Assembly (NCBI RefSeq): GCF_015453285.1
Contig: NZ_JADLZT010000002.1
Span: forward strand, 434,001-498,000
Length of the DNA: 64,000 bases
Source: Lysobacter niastensis
GTDB lineage: Bacteria > Pseudomonadota > Gammaproteobacteria > Xanthomonadales > Xanthomonadaceae
Direction of reading: 5' to 3'
Part shown: positions 43,175 through 55,758 of the stretch, one piece after another
Layout: each line of letters begins with the position of its first letter
How positions within the stretch are numbered: the stretch's first letter is position 1
Program-made: the position numbers and the translations under genes
Notes under the pieces: model-generated
What the model was told of the DNA's origin: nothing
Database searches by the model: none
Seen by the model: only the letters and a program-made list of their open reading frames with translations

Positions 43175-44182
43175 ATGGCGACCATGTCCGTGCGCGCGAA
43201 AACGGGGATATGGCTGGCAATGTCGATGGCGGCGGCGTGCGCCGCGGTCCCGCCGTCGGCCGCGCAGGGGCCGCTCGCCACGGAAACGGCGGACAACGCG
43301 CTCGATGAACGCGCCCTCCATGCGGGCGGCAACGAGCTGCGCATCGAAGTGGTGGGCATGCCCCGGGGCGCACGCAGCGACGAACTGCAGCGCTGGGCTG
43401 CGGAGGCGGCCAACGCCACCCTCACCGCGTTCGGACGGTTTCCGCTGCCGAACGCCACGGTGCGCGTCGAGCAGATCGACAGCCGCGATCCCAGCCCGGT
43501 GCCGTGGGGGCAGACCCTGCGCCGCGACGACGTGTCGGTGCTGCTCTACGTGCGCCGAAACGCCGGACTGGAGGAACTGCGCGAGGACTGGACCGCGGTC
43601 CACGAGCTCTCGCACCTGTTCCATCCTTTCCTGGGCGGGCAGGGCCGGTGGCTCGCCGAAGGCCTGGCCAGCTATTACCAGAACGTGCTGCGCGCCCGCG
43701 CCGGATTGATGACGCAGGCCGAAGCCTGGAAGGAACTCGACGCCGGATTCGGCCGTGGCCGCCGCGAGCGCAGCGGCGAGCGCCTGGATGAACTCAGCCG
43801 CCGTCATCGCGGCACGATGCGCGTGTACTGGGCCGGCGCCGCGTTCTGGCTGGAAGCCGACCTGACGCTGCGCCATCAAGGCAGCAGCCTCGACGCGGTG
43901 CTGTCGAAGTATTCCGCCTGCTGTCTGCGTGGCACCGGCCAGACGCAGCCGGAGGATTTCGTCGACGCACTGGACCGCGCCGGCGGCGGGGGCGTGTTCC
44001 GTGGGCTGTTCGACCGTTATGCGGGTTCGCGCGAGTTCCCGGCGCTCGACGGCGCGTATCGCGAGCTGGGCCTGCAATCGGGCGAGAACGGCCTGGTCTA
44101 CTCGCGCAAGCCGGAAGCCGAACGGCTGCGCCGGGACATCATGGGCGCCGGCAGCTCCTCGCGGGAAGCCCGCGCGCGCTGA
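43175..44182 (+). CDS. Secreted HExxH (gluzincin-like) metallopeptidase-family protein
   Basis: The 335-residue protein has a signal peptide ending SAAQ and the zinc motif HELSH (143-147) followed by RWLAEGLASYY, where Glu162 fits the third ligand of gluzincins related to the M61/peptidase-MA group. The substrate is unknown. The start is ATG 43175 or 43184; neither has a good ribosome-binding site. A much longer frame opens upstream across uvrD antisense sequence and is rejected. Confidence 0.65.
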   Translation: MATMSVRAKTGIWLAMSMAAACAAVPPSAAQGPLATETADNALDERALHAGGNELRIEVVGMPRGARSDELQRWAAEAANATLTAFGRFPLPNATVRVEQIDSRDPSPVPWGQTLRRDDVSVLLYVRRNAGLEELREDWTAVHELSHLFHPFLGGQGRWLAEGLASYYQNVLRARAGLMTQAEAWKELDAGFGRGRRERSGERLDELSRRHRGTMRVYWAGAAFWLEADLTLRHQGSSLDAVLSKYSACCLRGTGQTQPEDFVDALDRAGGGGVFRGLFDRYAGSREFPALDGAYRELGLQSGENGLVYSRKPEAERLRRDIMGAGSSSREARAR

Positions 44183-44206
44183 GCACGCGGGCCGGGGGGC
44201 CTTGCC

Positions 44207-44812
44207 TCAGTGGCCGTTCTTGCCGTTCTTGACCACCACCTGCGCCATCACGCGGTCGGTGTAGGCGATGCCGATCGCCGACAGGATGAACACGCAGTGG
44301 ATGATGGTCTGCCACATCACGCCGGCCTCGGTGTACACGGTCGGCGGGGTGCCGGTCGTGGCGAGGGCAGTGGCGGCGGCCTCCGTGACCGGCCCGCCGA
44401 GCGAACCGATCGCGATAAAGGTCTTCAGCAGGTGGATCGAGGAGATGCCGATGATCGCCATCGCCAGCTTCACCTTCAGCACGCTGGCGTTGACGTGGCT
44501 CAGCCACTCCGGCTGGTCGGGATGGCCCTCCAGCCTCAGGCGCGAGACGAAGGTCTCGTAGCCGCCGACGATCACCATCACCAGCAGGTTCGAGATCATC
44601 ACCACGTCGATCAGGCCCAGCACCATCAGCATGATCTGCTGCTCGCCCCATTCGGTGGCGTGCGTGATCAGGTGCCACAGCTCCTTCAGGAACAGCACCA
44701 CGTACACGCCCTGGGCGATGATCAGGCCGAGGTACAGCGGCAGCTGCAGCCAGCGCGAGCTGAAGATCAGGGAGGGCAGCGGGTTGAGGGCTCGTTCGGA
44801 AGTTTGCGACAT
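44207..44812 (-). CDS. UPF0114/YqhA-type inner-membrane protein
   Basis: The 201-residue protein has four hydrophobic helices and matches the YqhA (TIGR00645) family: SSRWLQLPLYLGLIIAQGVYVVLF, LIDVVMISNLLVMVIVGGYETFVSR, and KLAMAIIGISSIHLLKTFI. Function is unknown. I chose the ATG at 44812 (MSQTSERALNPLPSLIF), the family start. It is convergent with the HExxH gene. Confidence 0.88.
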   Translation of the reverse strand: MSQTSERALNPLPSLIFSSRWLQLPLYLGLIIAQGVYVVLFLKELWHLITHATEWGEQQIMLMVLGLIDVVMISNLLVMVIVGGYETFVSRLRLEGHPDQPEWLSHVNASVLKVKLAMAIIGISSIHLLKTFIAIGSLGGPVTEAAATALATTGTPPTVYTEAGVMWQTIIHCVFILSAIGIAYTDRVMAQVVVKNGKNGH

Positions 44813-44891
44813 CGGGCGGCAGGCGGCAGATCGGGGCCGGCTAGGGTAACGGCCCGTTCGCGGCACCGCCAACCCGGGCCGCCGGCCCGCT

Positions 44892-44897
44892 TACACT
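44892..44897 (+). promoter_or_regulatory. Putative -10 box of the GST-DPP operon
   Basis: TACACT at 44892-44897 would start transcription near 44904, leaving a leader of about 22 bases before the ATG at 44926. Confidence 0.4.
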
Positions 44898-44925
44898 TGG
44901 GGTCCAACCCCGGCAGGCGCACACG

Positions 44926-47879
<2,954 letters not shown>

Positions 47880-47895
47880 TCGACCCTCGCCTTCG

Positions 47896-47938
47896 CACCA
47901 ACAAAGAAGCCCGGCGCAAGCCGGGCTTCTTGTTGGTG
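47896..47938. terminator. Bidirectional terminator between convergent genes
   Basis: CACCAACAAAGAAGCCCGGC (47896-47915) pairs with 47920-47938 across a GCAA loop, with one bulged A. The stem includes AAGAA/TTCTT flanks that give a short U-rich tail in both directions, serving the DPP-like gene and the convergent alpha-2-macroglobulin gene. Confidence 0.85.
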
Positions 47939-47960
47939 CCTGCCGCGTGCGCGGATGCGG

Positions 47961-50900
47961 CTACGGCGCGTTGCCGAGTACTTGCAGTCGCGCCGACGCG
48001 GTGCGGGCGCTGCTGGCGCCGCCGTACATCAGCTCGGCGACCGCGGGCGCCGCGAGGTAGTCGCCGGCGTTGCCGGCCACGGCGAAGTAGTGCACTTCGT
48101 GGCGTCCCGGCGACAGGTACTCGGCGTAGAACTTCGGCGCGCGCGCATCGAGCCGGCGCGTGGCGAACTCCGTGCTGCCGGTGCTGGAAGCGCGCTGGAT
48201 GTCGCGTACGACGACACCCGACAGGCTCAGGTCGGTGGGACGCAGTCCGCCCGGTGCCTGGTCGGTCACTGCGACGAAGCGGCGCGGTGCGCTGTTGTCG
48301 ATCGTCAGCGTGATCCTGACCCAGTCGCCGGTGCGCACCGCCACCGAACGCCCGACCGGCCGCCATTCGCCGTTGCGGAACACCTCATAGCGACGACCGA
48401 TCGCCAGGCCGATCGCGGAGGGCTGGGCCATGCGCGCGTCTTCCTGGTAGTGCATCTCGGCGACGAAGCTGGTCGGTACTTCCGCGGCGGGCGAGGGCCC
48501 GGCGGCCATCCGCAGCTGCGTGGCGGCTTCGAGCGGTGCGCTCCACTTCGCGGCGCGCTGGCCCGGATCCAGTTGCAGCCGGCCGCGCGCAGTGCCCAGT
48601 TCGAGGTCGACGGCGGCCCCGTCGCCGCCTTGGCCGGCGTCGTCGGACAGAGCCATCAGGCAGGTCGCGCCGCTTTGCGTGTCGACCGACACGCCGCCAC
48701 CCGCATACAGGTCGGTCAATCCGGCAATCAGCGCCGGCCGCGCCTTGTCGGCATCCAGTCGTGGCTGCTCGCCGAACAGCGCGATCAGGCTGCATTGCTC
48801 GCGCAGGCTCGAACTCATCCATTCGTCGTGTCGCCGCGGCAGGCGTAGCACCCGCGCCGGGCCACGCGTCGCGGTCACGGCGACCAGGCGCTTCGTCGCT
48901 TCCTGCGCGGCAGGATGGCCGTTCACCGCCAGCGCACGCGCGGTGGCTACCTGCGCCGGCAACGGCAGTCGATCCCACCGTTGCCACAGCGGGTCGAGCT
49001 CGACCGCGGCGACGTCGTGGCGTGCGGCTGCCGCATAGGCAAACTGCACCAGCGCATCGCTTGCGCCGGCCACGTCGCCGGCCGGCTGCACCGCGGGCTT
49101 GGCGACCTTGGCGAGGAAGTCCTTCGCGTGCTGTTCGATGTCGGCATCGACCGGGTGTCCCAGCCGGCGCAGCAGCGCGAACGCCTCCACCGTGTAGGCG
49201 GTCAGCACGACGCTGGAGTCGCCGGACCAGGCATCGCCGCCGGTGAAGTAGCGGAAACCACCATTGCCCTGCTGGAAGACCGCGGCGTTGTCCAGCGCTT
49301 CGCGAACCACCGCTTCGGCATCGCCCCAGCGCTTGTCGCCACGCTGCAACGCGAGCGCCGCTGCCACCGCGCGGCTGAGGATCTGCTCCCAGCAGCGGTG
49401 CGGATAGGCCTGCATGTAGACGGTCCAATCGTCGACCAGACCGGCCACGCCATGCTGGATCGACACGTCCACGCGGGCATCCGACGCGCCGGCCGGCAAG
49501 GCCGGCACGTCCAGCGCGAGCGGCGTCTCGCCGATCCAGCCCGCCAGCGTCTTGCGTGCGGCGATCCGCGGCGAGGCCACCTCGATCGGCTGTGCCACCG
49601 CGTCGCCGCCGATGTTCGCCGATGCCCTCGCCACCACGGTCAGCAGGCCTTCGTGCTGCGGAGCGATCACGCTGGCGAAGCGGCTCTGGCCCTTCGCCTC
49701 CAGCGACATCGTGCCGCGCCGTTCGGCCGGTGCATCGGTGCCCTGGAATTGCAGCATCGCCTCGGCCTGCGTCGGGTGCTCGCCGTGCTGGCGCACGTGC
49801 ACGACCAGTTGCGACTGGTCGCCCGGATACAGCCGCACCGGCGCCTGCAGTCTCGCTTCGAGCGGCAGGCCGGTTTCCAGCGTGGCCTCGGCCATGGCGA
49901 ATCCGTCATGCGCGTCGCTGCTCCAGGCCACCGCGCGCCAGCGGGTCAGGTTGTCGGGCAGCGTGATCTCGATCGTGCGTGTCTCGCCGGGCGCGAGGCG
50001 CAGTTCGGGATGCCACGCGGCGGTGTCGGCGAAGCGCGTGCGCACGCGTGCCAGCGCCCGCACTTCGTCCGCCCCGGCCTCCTGGCCGTCCTCGCGTGGA
50101 CGCAGCCCCGGGTCCGGCGCCTTGGCTTCGCGTGATTCGAGGTCGACCGCGCGGATCCGCGAGCCGGTGACTTCGATGCGGTCGAGCACGGTGCTTTCGG
50201 CGAACCCGTCGAGCGGCGCCGGCTCGTCGACCACGACCGGAGGTTCTTCCGGGGGCGGCGGAGCGGCGGCTGCGGGTGCGGCCAAGGGCTTGGCTGGCTC
50301 CACGCCGTCGGAGTCGGGTTCGTCCGGCCACGGCAGCAGGCTGCGCCACGGCGACTCGTCGGCGAAGTCGTCGAATCCGCGCACACCGAGAAGCTGGCGC
50401 GGGCGCTTCAGCCGGCCGAGCAGGCTGTCCCCGTGCGGGTCTGCATAGTCGAGCCAGCGCTGCGCGAGAGAACGCAGTGCGTCATCCATCACCGACACGA
50501 CCACGTCGCGCGCGGTGTCGCTGTCGTTGTGCAGCACCAGTCGCGCCTGCACGCCCGGCGCGGAGCGCACCGGCTCGAAGCGCACCGACACCGGCGACGC
50601 GACGATGGCGTCGTCGACCGTCTGCAACGAGGCCTCGGCCTCGACGACCTTGGCGGGTGTGCGGAAGCCGTCGTTGACCCGAGCGGCCTCGCTGGCCGAG
50701 GAGCGTACGAACACCTGCAGCCGCTGCGACACACGATCCGCCGGCGCCACCAGCTCGAACTCGCGGACGTTGCCGGTGACCGGCTCCACGCGATGGCCGT
50801 CGATGCGGTCATGGCTGGAGAACACGAACAGCGCGCGGCCGCGGGCGAACGGCTGTCGCAGCGTGGCGTGCAGTGGTGCCGCCGGATCCGTGGGCGTAGC

Positions 50901-53639
50901 CACGGTGAGCTCGGGCTCCTGGATGTCGGCCACCACCGCGGAATCGTTCGGCCACAGGTAGAACTCCACCTGCGTCGGCGCGGCATCGCCGCTGCGCGCG
51001 GTGAAGCGATACAGGCCGTTGCCGGGACGACGGAAGTCGCAGCGTTCGCCGCGTCCGGCGTGCAGCGTGCACTGGCCGATGCGCTCGGCCTTGCCGACGC
51101 GGCCCGGCACGAAGTCGATGTCGACGGTGATCGCGGCATCGTCCAGCGCGCGGCCGTGGGCATCGACGACGATGCCGTGCAGTTCGATCGGCGATCGTGC
51201 ATCCGGCCATGCCGGATCGGTGCGCAACCCGACGAAGGCCGGATAGCGCGCATAGCGGGTGGCCGAATCGATGGCGACGGTGCCTTCGCGGCCGTCGGGT
51301 GCCACTTCGGCCGAGATCACCACCGAGCCGAACGGCGGCCGCGAAGGCTGCTTCGACGGCATCGTCGCCTGAAGGCGTGCGCTGCCCTCGCGGTCGAGCT
51401 GTTCAGACGCGTCCTTGCGGTCGCCGAGCGGGGACACCTCGACGTCGATGCTGTCGTAGGCATCGTCGAACGGGTCGATGAACTCGTAGCCGAGGTGCTG
51501 CGGATAGGCCTCCGTGAACGCCATGGGCTCGACCGCCACTTGCAGGCGGCTGATGTCGACGCCCGCCGCGGCACCACCGGAGTAATAGCCGGCCTTGAGC
51601 GCGGCGACCAGGCGCTGGCCGTCGCGCAGCACGCCTCCGGGACTTTCCAGTTGCGCCCACAGATCCTGGGCGCGGTACGTGCCGACGAAGAAACAGGCGC
51701 CGTCGGTGGTGTAAAAAAAGCCTTCCCTGCCGATGCAGTAGGTGCCGTCGGTCAGATGTCGCGGCAGTTGCAGCTCACCCGCAACGTCGCCGGCCTGCGA
51801 CGGCGAGGCCTGCCACTGCAACACGGTCTTGTCTTCGCCTTCGTCTTGCAGGCGCAGCGCCAGTGGCGCGACGTCGCCGATCGCCTGCAGGCGGTCGCCG
51901 TTGCGATCACGCTGCCACAGGCGATATCGGACGGTGTCGCCGGCGTGGTACATCGGGCGGTCGCTGACGCCCCAGGTCACGCGATCGAGCCGCTGGCCCA
52001 GCCGCATCCACTGGCTGCTGGCTCCCAGGGGCAGCACGGCGCGGCCGCGCGCGTCGCTTGCGCGCACCAGCCACATCGATTGCGCCAGACGGTCATTGTC
52101 CTGGGGCAGGGTGACGTCGTCGGGCAGTCGCAGCAGCGCCACGCCGTCCGCTCCGGTGGTGCCGCGCGCGACGACACGCAGCTTCGCACCGTCGGCTTCG
52201 CGCAGCAGCAGTTCCACGTCGGCGCCGGCAACCGCGGCATCGCGTTCCCACTCGTTGGCCCAGACCAGCACTTCACGCAGGCCGTGGACGGCGTACAGGT
52301 CGAAGGCGGGTGCGGCGAACTGCACCGGCCCGAACCACTGGCCGCGTGCGCGCTCGTCGGCCTCGAGCGCCGGCACCCAGCGCGTCCAACCGCCCTGCGC
52401 GAGCGCGCGCCGGGCGGCCGACGACCTGACCGGATTCGCCACGCTGTCGCCCGCATTGCGCACACGCACGGTCTGGCGACTGTCGCCGGTGCCCACCGCG
52501 TCCACGTCGATCCTGGCATCGGCGTTTATCGACTCGACCAGTGCCGGCACGCGCGCAGGATCGGCCAGCAGCGCTGAGGTGTGGGCGGCGCGCAACTGCG
52601 GCGGAGTCTTGCCGGTCTGAACGCCGATCCGCACAGGCGCCAAGCGCGTCCCATCCGCCGCCTGCAGCGCATCGAGCACCAGGTCGTAAGCGTGTTGCGG
52701 ATTTTCCGCCTCGATGACCAGAGAGCTTCCACCGGCGCGATGCAGCCGGTCGGGCGCGCGTACGTTGGGCCACCAGTGCTGCTCGCCGGCCACCTTCCAC
52801 CCGACAGGCGGGTACTGAGCGAACCAGTTACGGGCCTTGTCGGAAAGCGGGCGCGAGAACTCCAGCCGGATCGGCATCCCCGGCAGGCACTGCGCAGTGA
52901 CGGTGCCGTTGCGGTTGACGGCCAGGTGGTCGCCGCCGCGTTGCCGGCACGCCAGGCTGCGCAGCTGGAACGGCTCGTTGGCCAGCAACTTCAGCAGCGT
53001 GCCCTTCTGCGTACCCGGCAGCGGACCAGCCAGGCTGCGCAGCTGCGGCAGCACGTCCAGCCGCACGATGCGGTTGGCGCCGTCGACCGTCGGCAAGTCC
53101 AGCCGGTAGTAGGCGTTGCCGCCCCAGCTCCGTGGCAGCAGCGTCGGCAGCGGCACGTCGAACGGCACGTCGTCGATGCTCAGGCGCAGCGCCGAGCGCA
53201 GCTCTTGCGGCGCGACCGGCATGTTGGTCTGCAGTTCGATCACCGGCATGCCGCCCTGCCAGTCGTGGACCGACGCGCTCACGCTCGGTCGCGGCGTCTC
53301 CGCGAACAGCACCTGCGCCGGCAGCGCGGTGCCTTGCTGAGTCTTCAGCCCGGGCACGTCGATCCGGTAGTGCGTGGCCTTGGCCGCGTCGCGATCGAAC
53401 CGGCACGCCAGGCGCGTGTCGCTGGCCCAGTGGCAGCTGCGCGGCAGATCCGGTTGCAGCGCGATCAACGACCCGCCGACCGGGTTGTCCCAGGTCTGTA
53501 TCGACTCGGCGAAATCGACGACCAGCGAGCGCGTGCCGTCGAAACGGGCCTCGGTGGGCGCGGACTGTGCGTGCGCGGACGCGCTGAGTGTGAGGGCCAC
53601 GGCGGCGGCGCCGCTGGCCAAGGTCCTGCGAAGCGTCAT
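47961..53639 (-). CDS. Bacterial alpha-2-macroglobulin family protein
   Basis: The 1892-residue exported protein has a signal peptide ending AHAQ, serial macroglobulin-like beta domains and the A2M domain (TRWRAVAWSSDAHDGFA). It keeps an intact thioester motif Cys-Trp-Glu-Gln near residue 1415, followed by the helical thioester domain. Bacterial A2Ms trap attacking proteases in the periplasm. Unusually, a Pro-rich linker (near 1118-1150) leads into LDRIEVTGSRIRA, which looks like the N-terminus of a TonB-dependent receptor. No penicillin-binding protein 1C gene, the usual partner in enterics, is adjacent. GGAGG sits four bases before the ATG. Confidence 0.9.
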   Translation of the reverse strand: MTLRRTLASGAAAVALTLSASAHAQSAPTEARFDGTRSLVVDFAESIQTWDNPVGGSLIALQPDLPRSCHWASDTRLACRFDRDAAKATHYRIDVPGLKTQQGTALPAQVLFAETPRPSVSASVHDWQGGMPVIELQTNMPVAPQELRSALRLSIDDVPFDVPLPTLLPRSWGGNAYYRLDLPTVDGANRIVRLDVLPQLRSLAGPLPGTQKGTLLKLLANEPFQLRSLACRQRGGDHLAVNRNGTVTAQCLPGMPIRLEFSRPLSDKARNWFAQYPPVGWKVAGEQHWWPNVRAPDRLHRAGGSSLVIEAENPQHAYDLVLDALQAADGTRLAPVRIGVQTGKTPPQLRAAHTSALLADPARVPALVESINADARIDVDAVGTGDSRQTVRVRNAGDSVANPVRSSAARRALAQGGWTRWVPALEADERARGQWFGPVQFAAPAFDLYAVHGLREVLVWANEWERDAAVAGADVELLLREADGAKLRVVARGTTGADGVALLRLPDDVTLPQDNDRLAQSMWLVRASDARGRAVLPLGASSQWMRLGQRLDRVTWGVSDRPMYHAGDTVRYRLWQRDRNGDRLQAIGDVAPLALRLQDEGEDKTVLQWQASPSQAGDVAGELQLPRHLTDGTYCIGREGFFYTTDGACFFVGTYRAQDLWAQLESPGGVLRDGQRLVAALKAGYYSGGAAAGVDISRLQVAVEPMAFTEAYPQHLGYEFIDPFDDAYDSIDVEVSPLGDRKDASEQLDREGSARLQATMPSKQPSRPPFGSVVISAEVAPDGREGTVAIDSATRYARYPAFVGLRTDPAWPDARSPIELHGIVVDAHGRALDDAAITVDIDFVPGRVGKAERIGQCTLHAGRGERCDFRRPGNGLYRFTARSGDAAPTQVEFYLWPNDSAVVADIQEPELTVATPTDPAAPLHATLRQPFARGRALFVFSSHDRIDGHRVEPVTGNVREFELVAPADRVSQRLQVFVRSSASEAARVNDGFRTPAKVVEAEASLQTVDDAIVASPVSVRFEPVRSAPGVQARLVLHNDSDTARDVVVSVMDDALRSLAQRWLDYADPHGDSLLGRLKRPRQLLGVRGFDDFADESPWRSLLPWPDEPDSDGVEPAKPLAAPAAAAPPPPEEPPVVVDEPAPLDGFAESTVLDRIEVTGSRIRAVDLESREAKAPDPGLRPREDGQEAGADEVRALARVRTRFADTAAWHPELRLAPGETRTIEITLPDNLTRWRAVAWSSDAHDGFAMAEATLETGLPLEARLQAPVRLYPGDQSQLVVHVRQHGEHPTQAEAMLQFQGTDAPAERRGTMSLEAKGQSRFASVIAPQHEGLLTVVARASANIGGDAVAQPIEVASPRIAARKTLAGWIGETPLALDVPALPAGASDARVDVSIQHGVAGLVDDWTVYMQAYPHRCWEQILSRAVAAALALQRGDKRWGDAEAVVREALDNAAVFQQGNGGFRYFTGGDAWSGDSSVVLTAYTVEAFALLRRLGHPVDADIEQHAKDFLAKVAKPAVQPAGDVAGASDALVQFAYAAAARHDVAAVELDPLWQRWDRLPLPAQVATARALAVNGHPAAQEATKRLVAVTATRGPARVLRLPRRHDEWMSSSLREQCSLIALFGEQPRLDADKARPALIAGLTDLYAGGGVSVDTQSGATCLMALSDDAGQGGDGAAVDLELGTARGRLQLDPGQRAAKWSAPLEAATQLRMAAGPSPAAEVPTSFVAEMHYQEDARMAQPSAIGLAIGRRYEVFRNGEWRPVGRSVAVRTGDWVRITLTIDNSAPRRFVAVTDQAPGGLRPTDLSLSGVVVRDIQRASSTGSTEFATRRLDARAPKFYAEYLSPGRHEVHYFAVAGNAGDYLAAPAVAELMYGGASSARTASARLQVLGNAP

Positions 53640-53793
53640 GCGCCTCCATGCTGCCGGCGGCCCGGCTGTTTATCCCCGTGCGCACCTTAGCGCATCGCGC
53701 CAGCCTGACCCGAAGGGCGCCGTGACCTTCGGCGGATGGTCCGGGTGCGGCGGAGCGGCCATGCTCGCCGCGTCCCCAAACCTCGCCTGGACC

Positions 53794-55614
53794 ATGATCA
53801 AGCCGCTCGCACTCGCCATTGCCCTGACCCTCGTCGCGGGCGCGCCCGCCATCACCCAGGCGGCCCAGCCCTCCGCCAAGGCCGCGACCGCGGCACCGGC
53901 GTCGCCGGCGTGGGTCACCACCAGCAACCAGTACGCGCAGATCCTGCTGAAGTCGCAGGCCGAGTTCTCGCCCGAGACGATGTCGTTCTTCGGCGTGCCG
54001 GGTTACGACGACCGCGTCACCGACCTCAAGCCGGACGTGTCCAAGCGCTTCCGCGAATCCACCGCCAAGGCCAAGGCCGAGCTGCAGGCCAAGCTGCAGG
54101 TCGAGCGCGATCCGAACGTGCGCCAGGACCTGGAGATCATGATCCAGGCGGCCGACGACAACATCGAGACCAGCGCGCTCAACGAGCGCCTGACGCTGCC
54201 GTGGGTCGACATCGGCCAGCTGGAGTTCACCGGCCTGCAGGGCCTGCTTTCCGACCAGACGCCGGCCGAGCGCCGTGCCCGCGCGCTCGATCGCCTGAAG
54301 GCCTACACCGGCCAGGCACCGGGCACGACCCCGATCACCGAACTCGCCAAGGCGCGCTACACCGAGCGCATGGGCGACAAGGCGCTGCTGCGCCCGACCA
54401 AGCTCGAGGTCGAGCAGGCGCTGGGCAACATCGACACCTACATCGCCGGCATCAAGCAGCTGTTCGCCAAGTACAAGGTCGAAGGCGCCGACGCCTCGCT
54501 GGCCGCGATGGACACGCAGTTGCGCGACTACGGCAAGTGGGCGCGTGCCACCGTGCTGCCGGAAGCGCGCACCGATACGAAGCTGCCGCCGGAGCTGTAT
54601 GCCAATGCGCTCAAGCAGTTCGGCATCGACATCGATCCGCAGTTGCTGATCCGTCGCGCCCAGGTCGAGTTCATGGAGACGCGTGCGGCGATGCGCCAGC
54701 TCGCGCCGCTGGTCGCCAAGGACAAGGGCCTGAAGGTCGCTGACCAGAACGACTACATCGCCGTGATCCGCGCGCTGAAGCAGCAGAGCATGCCCAACGC
54801 GCAGCTCGAGTCGCGCTACCGCACCGTCATCGATGCGATCGACCCGATCATCCGCAAGGAGCGCATCGTCGACGTGCCGAACCGGCCGATGGTGATGCGC
54901 CTGGGCAGCGAGGCCGAGTCGGCTGCGCAGCCGGCACCGCACTTCCTCCCGGCGCCGCTGATCGGCAACACCGGCCAGCAGGGCCAGTTCGTGCTGCCGG
55001 TGTCGGTGCCGACCACCGACGGCAAGGCACTGTCCTACGACGACTTCAACTTCGATGCGGTGCGCTGGACGCTGTCGGCGCATGAAGGCCGTCCGGGCCA
55101 CGAGCTGCAGTTCACGGCGATGGTCGAGCGCGGCGTGTCGCTGGCGCGCACGATGTTCGCGTTCAATTCGGTCAATGTCGAAGGCTGGGCGCTGTACGCC
55201 GAGGCCGAGATGGTTCCGTACGAGCCGCTCGACGGCCAGCTGATCGCGTTGCAGTTCCGCCTGATGCGCGCCGCGCGCGCCATGCTCGACCCGATGCTCA
55301 ACCTCGGCATGATCGACCGCGAGCGGGCCGGCAAGATCCTGACCGACAAGGTCGGCCTGTCTGAGGCGATGGCCAAGCAGGAGCTGGACCGCTACACGTT
55401 CAACGCCCCGGGCCAGGCCGGCAGTTACTTCTACGGCTACAGCCGCATCCTCGAGCTGCGCATGGAGACCGAGATCGCGCTGGGCGACCGTTTCGACCGG
55501 CTCGCGTTCAACAACTACCTGCTCGACCAGGGCCTGCTGCCGCCTGGCCTGCTGGCCAAGTCGGTGCGCGAGGACTTCGTGCCGGCGCAGAAGAAGACCG
55601 TCGCCGCGAAGTAA
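53794..55614 (+). CDS. DUF885 family exported protein (putative metallopeptidase)
   Basis: The 606-residue protein has a signal peptide ending ITQA. DUF885 features include LRDYGKWARATVLPEAR, the HEGRPGHELQF motif near residue 430 that resembles a zinc HExxH-like site, and NVEGWALYAEAEM. DUF885 proteins are thought to be metallopeptidases or carboxypeptidases but most are untested. I chose the ATG at 53794 over 53761 because it puts the signal peptide at the N-terminus. It is divergent from the macroglobulin gene. Confidence 0.85.
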   Translation: MIKPLALAIALTLVAGAPAITQAAQPSAKAATAAPASPAWVTTSNQYAQILLKSQAEFSPETMSFFGVPGYDDRVTDLKPDVSKRFRESTAKAKAELQAKLQVERDPNVRQDLEIMIQAADDNIETSALNERLTLPWVDIGQLEFTGLQGLLSDQTPAERRARALDRLKAYTGQAPGTTPITELAKARYTERMGDKALLRPTKLEVEQALGNIDTYIAGIKQLFAKYKVEGADASLAAMDTQLRDYGKWARATVLPEARTDTKLPPELYANALKQFGIDIDPQLLIRRAQVEFMETRAAMRQLAPLVAKDKGLKVADQNDYIAVIRALKQQSMPNAQLESRYRTVIDAIDPIIRKERIVDVPNRPMVMRLGSEAESAAQPAPHFLPAPLIGNTGQQGQFVLPVSVPTTDGKALSYDDFNFDAVRWTLSAHEGRPGHELQFTAMVERGVSLARTMFAFNSVNVEGWALYAEAEMVPYEPLDGQLIALQFRLMRAARAMLDPMLNLGMIDRERAGKILTDKVGLSEAMAKQELDRYTFNAPGQAGSYFYGYSRILELRMETEIALGDRFDRLAFNNYLLDQGLLPPGLLAKSVREDFVPAQKKTVAAK

Positions 55615-55622
55615 GGACTGAA

Positions 55623-55671
55623 GCCGCGCCGGCCAGCGCCCTCCTGTCGGAGGCGCGACTGCCGGCGCGGC
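55623..55671 (+). terminator. Long GC hairpin after the DUF885 gene
   Basis: GCCGCGCCGGC (55623-55633) pairs perfectly with GCCGGCGCGGC (55661-55671), and a second stem (GCGCC-CTCC with GGAG-GCGC) nests inside. No T-run follows, so it may be a transcript-end stabiliser or weak terminator. Confidence 0.5.
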
Positions 55672-55725
55672 GTTCCGCCTCGCGAAAAGCAGGCGCAGTG
55701 CGCGTCTGGGCGGCCGGTGCGGCGC

Positions 55726-55731
55726 TAAAAT
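55726..55731 (+). promoter_or_regulatory. Putative -10 box of the antiporter gene
   Basis: TAAAAT at 55726-55731 in GCTAAAATGG would give a leader of about 20 bases that contains the AGGGGAG ribosome-binding site before the ATG at 55759. Confidence 0.5.
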
Positions 55732-55758
55732 GGCGAACAATCCAGCAGGGGAGCTTGG

